A stretch of 64,000 bases of DNA. Source: Alloyangia pacifica (lineage in GTDB: Bacteria > Pseudomonadota > Alphaproteobacteria > Rhodobacterales > Rhodobacteraceae). Both the position numbers and the translations under genes were made by a program. Location: positions 82,711-146,710 of the forward strand of contig NZ_JAIVKX010000006.1 of the NCBI RefSeq assembly GCF_020524285.1. Direction: 5' to 3'. The notes under the pieces are model-generated. The model was not told where the DNA came from, did not search any database, and worked only from the letters and a program-made list of their open reading frames with translations. Shown here in pieces: positions 58,101 through 62,233 of the stretch. The first letter of the stretch is position 1, and each line of letters opens with the position of its first letter.

Positions 58101-59610
58101 TGAAAAGCTCCTCCGTGGAGCTGCAGCGTCCCGTCAGGATCGCCTCATGCACGGAGGTATCGAAACGTTCGGACTGGCGGCGGAAGAGCTCAAGCGCTGC
58201 GCTTGCATCGGCATCAGCCGTATGATCCCCGCCAAGCGCATGGGACAGTGCTTGGGGCTCGAGCAGGAAGGCAACAAGGAGCGTGTCCCAAATGGGCGTA
58301 CCGGGCAGAGAGGGCACGGCCCGCGACAGGATGGGCCAGTCCCAGCCAATCGCATTGTGCCCGACAGCCAGCCGGGCCTGCGTCAAGGCGCTCACCAGGT
58401 CGGGTAGACCCTCTTGCATGCTCCCGGCCAGGCTGCTCGCCTCAAGTCGCATACTGCCGCGGTGATCGGCCTGTCCAAGCTGATGGATCCGCACCCCGTC
58501 CGTCTCGAGATCGACAGCCAGTACGGTAGTTTCCAGCAACCGTCCCGCCAGCGCGGGATCATTTTCCACCGCCATTTCTATCGCGGAGGGATCGCGCTCC
58601 CAGTTCTCCTGCAGGCGTGCCCGGTCCTCGTCGGAGAGCGCATGATGCAGAAGAACGCCCGCATGTGCGTCCTGGAACGCGAGGTCGCGTAAGTCTCCGA
58701 TCTGCAGCAGGTCTTTTTCGAGCAGGGATACCAGCCAGGGCAGCAGCGGCCGAGGCACCAGTTCGCCGGAGGTCAGCCATTGTCGCGCGAAGGTTGCCTC
58801 ATGCACTCCTGCTCCCTTCAGCCATGTGGCCCGGAAGCTCTCCGGGTCACCGGCGCTACTCAGCGCGGCCCAATCGAGCAGGGCAACCTTGTGTTCCCCA
58901 GACAGGCGCCCGGCCTTGCCCTGAGGTCCCGAGCCCTGTGCCCACTCCGCACGGGGCGCACAGACGGCGGCGAGCTGTTCTGGCACGAAGGTCGCCAGAA
59001 GCTCAGAGAGGTCCGCGGCATCCGACATCGGATCCAAAGCCGCCATAAAGGCGAAGGGGCATCCATGCGCGATACGAAGGTGGCTATCGAGGTCACCCGG
59101 GCTAAGCGCGGCCAGCGCCGTGGCGTGGACCTGCTGCAGGACCGGGTCCCGCAGATCCTTGGGAGGGTTTTCATTCCACCGCCGGCGGTACCAGCCTGCC
59201 GCAAGGATCCGTCCGATCTCCTCCTTGCCAGCTTTTCCGAGTAGATCGCGCCGGATCTGGTCCAGCCCCTCTTGGCTATCCGGTGTGCCGGTCTTCGTCC
59301 AGTCTCGTCCGGCGACCGGGGTCCAGAGCACGGCGGCAGACTTAGACGGCTCCCGCAGCGTACTGCCGACCTGGCACAGCAGCCTATCTCCCTCCTTCAG
59401 CGCCAGGAACAGGGCCTGATCGTTCGACAGTGCGGCGGTAACGTGAAAGAAGATCTCGTCCTTGCTGCCTTCGATCTTCAGGAACCCAAAACCCCGTTCC
59501 GAGACGACCGTTTCGACCGTGGCGAGAAAAGGCATCTTCAGAAGCGCCTTCGGGGAAATGGCGGGCAGGATCGGTTGCTCGAAATGAGCGGCGAGGTCGG
59601 AGAGTGGCAA
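52144..59610 (-). CDS. Giant multi-domain helicase-nuclease: cold-shock domain, DEDDh exonuclease, RecQ helicase, UvrD-type helicase
   Basis: 2488 residues in one uninterrupted frame. Domains: cold-shock domain about 26-95 (ERGFGFLKI and DEIFFHVTAAL as RNP motifs); DEDDh exonuclease about 360-480 (VLAVDLETDG, VGHNAIGWDWPIL, HTADADASAALEL); no recognised domain 480-985; SF2 RecQ core about 985-1345 (LPTGEGKSVLF, VISPLRALMRDQV, VFDEAHCINQWG, LLSATLTAS, KAFGMGMDIPD, QEVGRIGRG); RecQ C-terminal-like part to about 1500; SF1 UvrD core about 1865-2360 (NAGPGAGKTSVLVGRI, LLVDEFQDVND, AIGDDDQDILRWN, LGVNFRSSPE, STIHKVKGLEYDNVV, LYVALTRAKSRL); beta-rich tail to the end. All helicase and exonuclease motifs are intact. 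The TTG start at 59610 is preferred over ATG 59535 because the 25 extra codons keep host-like GC3, but neither has a strong ribosome site. It likely acts on DNA ends, forks or foreign DNA; role unknown. Confidence 0.9.
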   Translation of the reverse strand: MPLSDLAAHFEQPILPAISPKALLKMPFLATVETVVSERGFGFLKIEGSKDEIFFHVTAALSNDQALFLALKEGDRLLCQVGSTLREPSKSAAVLWTPVAGRDWTKTGTPDSQEGLDQIRRDLLGKAGKEEIGRILAAGWYRRRWNENPPKDLRDPVLQQVHATALAALSPGDLDSHLRIAHGCPFAFMAALDPMSDAADLSELLATFVPEQLAAVCAPRAEWAQGSGPQGKAGRLSGEHKVALLDWAALSSAGDPESFRATWLKGAGVHEATFARQWLTSGELVPRPLLPWLVSLLEKDLLQIGDLRDLAFQDAHAGVLLHHALSDEDRARLQENWERDPSAIEMAVENDPALAGRLLETTVLAVDLETDGVRIHQLGQADHRGSMRLEASSLAGSMQEGLPDLVSALTQARLAVGHNAIGWDWPILSRAVPSLPGTPIWDTLLVAFLLEPQALSHALGGDHTADADASAALELFRRQSERFDTSVHEAILTGRCSSTEELFTLIVDAGPDDLTVARATPAVLEAVDRDQPLLLPDQLLRLLDWVPGYVIAPADPDTPLDPSFLEIQAMRLFEELTAAQRRMPVVEVLMAVLQRAEAQGISVRRNMVPGWMTERLPWLQAALDGATGLPDMKAGCRVSPLPASPHWWAQAETWSGQAMLPNGRRMIVARTQAPAGTLTTAPIREGTLLLGLAGGTGWAVRDPAADRLETGGNWHGFHLVTVPKTVKLIKGPSNLRTISPLVVARPTTVRDPGSRTQAGYWSEQLATLRGLPAESDKVRILLVGSTRSQTMLGLLETALAELGLGEKQPQHRSRREHLERAAAKGYCLVAGLDTWRDWAALAKDAGIALQPVVDAAPLEEWYALEAPDQAEQDDGPREISTTMLLDGIGKRVDKWLRPWLRETGLADSDMVPILLDPRLEDTRHLTGGAFNRLAVELAPWTSEESQRLKIVFDLLQIEREEAPSGMAAMEHFLVTHWQPSGAAGTNPVTGFKPTQLQAMEHIRDRRADVMVTLPTGEGKSVLFQVPALARGLRNRRLTLVISPLRALMRDQVLRLHEQGFEESVDFLSGDQSREEQREVLQGVLDQRIVMLYVAPERLRVASFVDVLRRRIDEDGGLEYIVFDEAHCINQWGYEFRPDYFFAFSYLMSRLRTGRLPDPTPVLLLSATLTASDRRRMRGLLERLSQDPDRLPLAVCPDPSTQVSPLRAHIRVRAHQLQGNIFESDGKALQERIPEVVQVIRTARRNAEETGQRSAVLVFVLSRAHADILAEQLTRETGHEVESFHAGLDGATREDIYDRFRNGEFDVLVATKAFGMGMDIPDIHWVVHLASPGYLEDYLQEVGRIGRGVREREKAGLDRLDALLLYSGQDFEAIRSMRAESELRVPQIDEIEKEILAAAETVGDELIAFVPQDGFSVEKYRTPAKRRSDATRLRLALHWLGEAGHIVQAGLVPDLLKIRFSPVRLKRVSEEDSLAGKVAAAILEATSRELSEQELELPELMQRILGSVGLRTGDDDPHSGERKAVINLSRIRRHCRMESLDATMSVIADLARRDALTTIWMIDYTTRPLLSESQSHIEILMQRVTEAVRRLLGELRRKSTFRFDPQDWYDPTPFRLVDPKVRKLPKQTREQVELILREDRFRRSYINGFRTLARVVGIRLKQGLDPESDRLYWQARCPDVDGRIAAQRLGHLLPQAAALSRLFPVDTKNGSLEVADIITRMQEAHPAGTFHASDLSSLIRLLSSLGLVSTSPDLLPASYLLQPQGRELGLGQHPELVEELDSVNSFAETRIFGMEVHANLPEEARDRFVPGYFACTDVDALKSFVDEQLGEIEDETGVFAEKRDQLRATRATEFFDFYRASPEPAQWAAMHHPYDRHLLVNAGPGAGKTSVLVGRIVHLIREQHVKPSEIMVLAFNRAVVFEIRKRVRDLFRSLGYAAYASRVRVHTFHGLAMRQLGDTAASGTEELLPTFARRLTQDAAFRATVAGDCRALLVDEFQDVNDEVYEIIRALHAGSGNRAGIMAIGDDDQDILRWNRKPARMVWGRPAVEAGGVFADHYFDRFRGDFGGEELSELTLGVNFRSSPEIVEKSQEMINGFFGRRTLSRRLKTDRLRAVDQAPSGTVERIDARGWSWARTLDEIRATSQRLLTENPGSLAVLCRSNDEVASVHRALSGVFPIVTVQSSENIAIRSLRHVALWLDLLEREIAQQDQALTDPLRVRLLKTFHAETDIPETRAGGRMEPDPSVLWELCAQETVFPYLSTLVEFLKDLRSDELQRLLGATRPEGEILVSTIHKVKGLEYDNVVVLPSHMSFGGRGAEIEANAAEEARLLYVALTRAKSRLVYHLGDREFAWAGRTITPFRGAQDGGRILTGTPKEVFISWSMNRSQLNPDPNSTQDYIESSVAVGDPIVIEAPDQWARKALMHRSGTGDSRQIGLPSKAVGEGGSVTDLKVSAVLRYEPKPDDRAQPCPRVAAQGWGYVVLIEGVLR

Positions 59611-59639
59611 TGCAGTACACTTTATTGACAGTTCATTAA

Positions 59640-59668
59640 ATTTTAAGGTTTGCAGTCAAAACACTGAA
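59640..59668 (-). promoter_or_regulatory. Candidate promoter of the giant helicase gene
   Basis: In an AT-rich patch on the minus strand: -35 TTCAGT (59668-59663), 17 bases, -10 TAAAAT (59645-59640). It would start transcription about 20-25 bases before the TTG. The -35 match is weak. Confidence 0.4.
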
Positions 59669-59669
59669 C

Positions 59670-60208
59670 CACAATAATAAAATTTATATTTCTGGATCGT
59701 TTCCCGAATATGGGGCCGAATCTGGCGCATGGAGCTGTTCGAGCAATCGCGTCAGCATCGATACGCTGCCCAGATCGCGCCAGCTCCCGCAGTCCACCTT
59801 GCTCGCGGCGGGGTGAAGCCATAATGCGTTTGCTGAGGCGGAGACCTTCGGGAAACCGCCCTCTTTGTCGCTCGCGGCGCTCTGACGGCGTGAACCAGAT
59901 GGCTGCCCGCTTCTGAGTTGAAGAAGGGAAGGCTGCGCGCGCGCAGGGAAAGTCCGGTTTCCGCCCTTCGCGCCGATGACAGACGTCATGATGCACTTGG
60001 CACGACTGTATGGGGCGGGCACCAGCCATCTGCCGCGCTTGGCACGCATGTCGGCTCAGGGAGGGCGCGGCTGCCCGCCATGTTTAGGGCTCGCTGCAGT
60101 GCCGCAGGCCCGCTCCCGGCCCAAGGACGAAGCCGCTCGCGCGGCAATGGCCCGTGTGGCTGGACCTCGGGACTGATCGCCACCCTGTGCATTTGGGAAT
60201 GTGGGTAA
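59670..60208. other. Gene-poor stretch between the giant gene and the recombinase fragment
   Basis: About 540 bp. A minus-strand frame of 121 codons (59684-60049) and a plus-strand frame of 66 codons (59976-60176) are open, but neither has a ribosome site or a recognisable family. Nothing further can be supported. Confidence 0.4.
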
Positions 60209-60244
60209 CTGCCTGAAGATTGAGGCCTCTCAATCGTCAGGCAG
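60209..60244. repeat. Long inverted repeat before the recombinase fragment
   Basis: CTGCCTGA (60209-60216) pairs with TCAGGCAG (60237-60244), and inside it ATTGAG (60219-60224) pairs with CTCAAT (60229-60234) around a GCCT loop, with a 2x2 internal bulge. It sits just before the AGGAGG site of the recombinase gene and may be an element end or a regulatory hairpin. Confidence 0.65.
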
Positions 60245-60253
60245 GAGGTTCTT

Positions 60254-60686
60254 ATGACCGAAGAGAGGATTTCGCCGCTGCGGGCGCGGATGATTGAAGA
60301 CATGCGCATCCGGGGGATGGGCGAGAAGGCTCAGAAGGCCCACATTCGAGCCATCAAGGACTTCGCCCAGTTCCTTGGACATTCGCCGGATACCGCCACC
60401 CCGGAAGAGTTGCACGCCTACCAACTGCACTTGACCGACACGGGGGTCACGGCCAGCACGTTCAACGTGCGGATCGTGGCGCTCCGGTTCTTCTTCGGGA
60501 TGACCTGCGGGCGCGAGGACATGAAGCGCTACATGCAGTTCCGTACTCAGCCGCGGAAGTTGCCCGTGGTGTTCAGCGTCGAGGAGGTGTCCGACATCTT
60601 GATGGCGGCGCCCGGGCCCAGCCTGAAGTATCGCGCTGCGCTCAGTATCTCCTATGGTGCAGGGCTCCGGACTTCGGAGGTCTGCA
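60254..60686 (+). pseudogene. Truncated tyrosine recombinase/integrase (IS91-associated type)
   Basis: ATG 60254 under an AGGAGG site. Residues 1-144 read as an intact N-terminal SAM-like core-binding domain (MTEERISPLRARMIEDMRI, YQLHLTDTGVTASTFNVRI) and the start of the catalytic domain with the first catalytic Arg in SYGAGLRTSEVC. After residue 144 the sequence changes abruptly and the rest (second Arg, His and nucleophilic Tyr) is missing, so it cannot be active. The sequence resembles the XerD-like recombinases often found beside IS91-family transposases; no transposase is present here. The frame continues by chance to 60838. Confidence 0.75.
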
Positions 60687-61048
60687 GGTGGTCCCTTTGG
60701 ACATTCGTTGCATGTTCCCAGACGAAGTTATTCGGGCCTCAACGCTTGGATGCCCTTAAGCACGGTGCGCTCCATGGCGCAACAGTGGATTTTCCAAAGA
60801 AATCGATGGGATGCCGCATGGATACTTCGCGACGATGAACCCGAAGATATCGACCGCTATCGCCAAGGATAAAGGTGGAAGACGCTGATTTCGTTCGTCG
60901 GTTTTCGTCTTTTCGACCCGCCCCGAGGTGAGCGGGCTCGAAAGACGAAAGACCGCGTCACGCAACACGCGCAGGAGGAAAGGAGGATCCCCCGCCTGCG
61001 TGCTTGTCGTCCGTTTTGGGGGCGGCGTTTATAAGAAAGGACGTTCCA
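60687..61048. other. Junction sequence and structured leader before two small genes
   Basis: After the broken recombinase there is unassigned DNA up to about 60890. From 60903 to 60950 a long hairpin can form: TTTCGTCTTTTCGA pairs with TCGAAAGACGAAA (one bulged T), with CCCGC/GCGGG inside. A second inverted repeat joins CACGC..AGG (about 60964-60973) with CCTGCGTG (about 60994-61001). An AAAGGA site precedes ATG 61049. This looks like a structured 5' leader. Confidence 0.5.
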
Positions 61049-61420
61049 ATGAACGCCATTCAGAAACGTGCGATGGTACAGGAATTCCTCGCACGTCACG
61101 ACCTCGACCTTCAACACATCTGCCTGCAGCTCGGCGGAGCGCCGGCCCTCGGCAGGTTGCAGCGGTTCCGCCGCGCGGTGGCTATCGCGACACGACTCAC
61201 CACGGGCCACCGCCGCGAACTCGCTTGGCTGCAGCTGCTGCTATCGGCGGAGCACGGTCTCGAAGTCGGTTTCGACGACGTCGATTTCTTCCGCGAGGTC
61301 GATCCAGAAGATCCGTCGATCCTGACTCTCTGCCTGCTCACCGAGGCGCTCGCCGAGATGCTCACCGTCCTTGGGCGTCCTGGTGGCGCACAGGGCGCCG
61401 AAGAGACCGCTGCGGCATGA
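61049..61420 (+). CDS. Hypothetical small helical protein (123 aa)
   Basis: 123 residues from ATG 61049 with AAAGGA upstream. Predicted mostly helical and soluble: MNAIQKRAMVQEFLARHDLD, RLQRFRRAVAIATRLTTGH, LAWLQLLLSAEHGLEVGF and a C-terminal helix LTLCLLTEALAEMLTVLG. No known domain is recognised. GC-rich codon use is host-like. The next gene begins at its end, so the two are probably an operon. Confidence 0.65.
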   Translation: MNAIQKRAMVQEFLARHDLDLQHICLQLGGAPALGRLQRFRRAVAIATRLTTGHRRELAWLQLLLSAEHGLEVGFDDVDFFREVDPEDPSILTLCLLTEALAEMLTVLGRPGGAQGAEETAAA

Positions 61421-61431
61421 AAGAGGACAGC

Positions 61432-61833
61432 ATGAGCTATCACTACACGCGCCGCGAAGTGACCATCGAGTACCTCGCGGAACTGGTTATCACCAATGCC
61501 GCCGGTCTTTCGGAATGCTGGCGCCCTGCCAGTCTCAACGTGGAGGGGCGTCGCCACCAGATGATGCTGGAGCGCTTTGCGCGTGGCGACGTGCTCGACG
61601 ACCGGGACGACGCAGCGCTCGAAGCCGTCGGCAAGGCTCTGATTGCGGACGTCGAGAAGATGCTGCCGGGCTACTCGGGGCTGATCCTGCGTGGTGACAC
61701 GCGCGAGGACGTCTATGTCAATGCCGAGCTTCAGCGGCGTCACGACATGCTGCTTCGATGGCAGGAGTTCCGCCATGCCCGCAATCAGTTGCGTGGCAAG
61801 GTCAGGGCAATGCGCCTTCTCGAAGGCCTTTGA
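61432..61833 (+). CDS. Hypothetical small protein (133 aa), second gene of the pair
   Basis: 133 residues from ATG 61432 with an AGAGGA site; an earlier ATG (61417) overlaps the upstream stop as ATGA and is an alternative start. The sequence MSYHYTRREVTIEYLAELVI has an N-terminal strand-helix pattern, then a charged helical part (VYVNAELQRRHDMLLRWQEF, RNQLRGKVRAMRLLEGL). No family recognised. The transcript ends at the strong terminator 61838-61870. Confidence 0.68.
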   Translation: MSYHYTRREVTIEYLAELVITNAAGLSECWRPASLNVEGRRHQMMLERFARGDVLDDRDDAALEAVGKALIADVEKMLPGYSGLILRGDTREDVYVNAELQRRHDMLLRWQEFRHARNQLRGKVRAMRLLEGL

Positions 61834-61837
61834 GAGC

Positions 61838-61884
61838 AAGGACGGCCAAGCGCTACGCTTGGCCGTCCTTATACGTGTGAACCG
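61838..61884. terminator. Strong terminator after the small gene pair
   Basis: A perfect 15 bp stem (61838-61852 with 61856-61870) with a CTA loop. It starts five bases after the stop of the 133 aa gene and is followed 14 bases later by a T-run (61884 onward). The minus-strand gene at 61853 ends inside the stem, so the hairpin probably serves both directions. Confidence 0.8.
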
Positions 61885-62131
61885 TTTTTTTCGTACTAAC
61901 GCGTGCAGAGTGTATCCTCTTCAATCGGGATTCCGAGGTTCGCCGCGGATACCGTGTTCTCGCACTCGTCTTGACGCCGGCTGAGTGGAGCCTTCTCGCT
62001 ATAATGGCGTTGTCGTTGACGTACCGAGATTGAAATAGGTCATGCCCGGCCCACCGTTGGACCTCCTCTTCAGAGACTTTCATCTGATATGGTAAATCCT
62101 CTCTGCTAAAGTTTTCGAATTCTATATTCAC
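61853..62131 (-). CDS. Hypothetical small protein (92 aa)
   Basis: 92 residues from GTG 62131, chosen because AGGAAGG lies seven to eight bases upstream; a TTG 11 codons earlier lacks a site. The N-terminal half is acidic and AT-rich in codon use (VNIEFENFSREDLPYQM), the C-terminal half is basic (RTRYPRRTSESRLKRIH). No family recognised. The base composition differs from the core genes. It may be a young or decaying gene. Confidence 0.45.
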   Translation of the reverse strand: MNIEFENFSREDLPYQMKVSEEEVQRWAGHDLFQSRYVNDNAIIARRLHSAGVKTSARTRYPRRTSESRLKRIHSARVSTKKTVHTYKDGQA

Positions 62132-62233
62132 GTCCGAAACCTTCCTGGTATTGGTTCGCTTCAACTAAGTAATAGGTTGGTCTCCTTGTCGAAATGAGAA
62201 GTGAAAAATTCAAAAAAATTTCGCACTCGGAAA

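Noticed and set aside
59684..60049. Minus-strand frame of 121 codons between the giant gene and the recombinase
   Set aside because: Looks mildly coding in composition but has no ribosome site and no recognisable domain; not supported as a gene.
60687..60838. Continuation of the recombinase frame after residue 144
   Set aside because: The sequence no longer resembles a tyrosine recombinase; this is chance read-through past the truncation junction.
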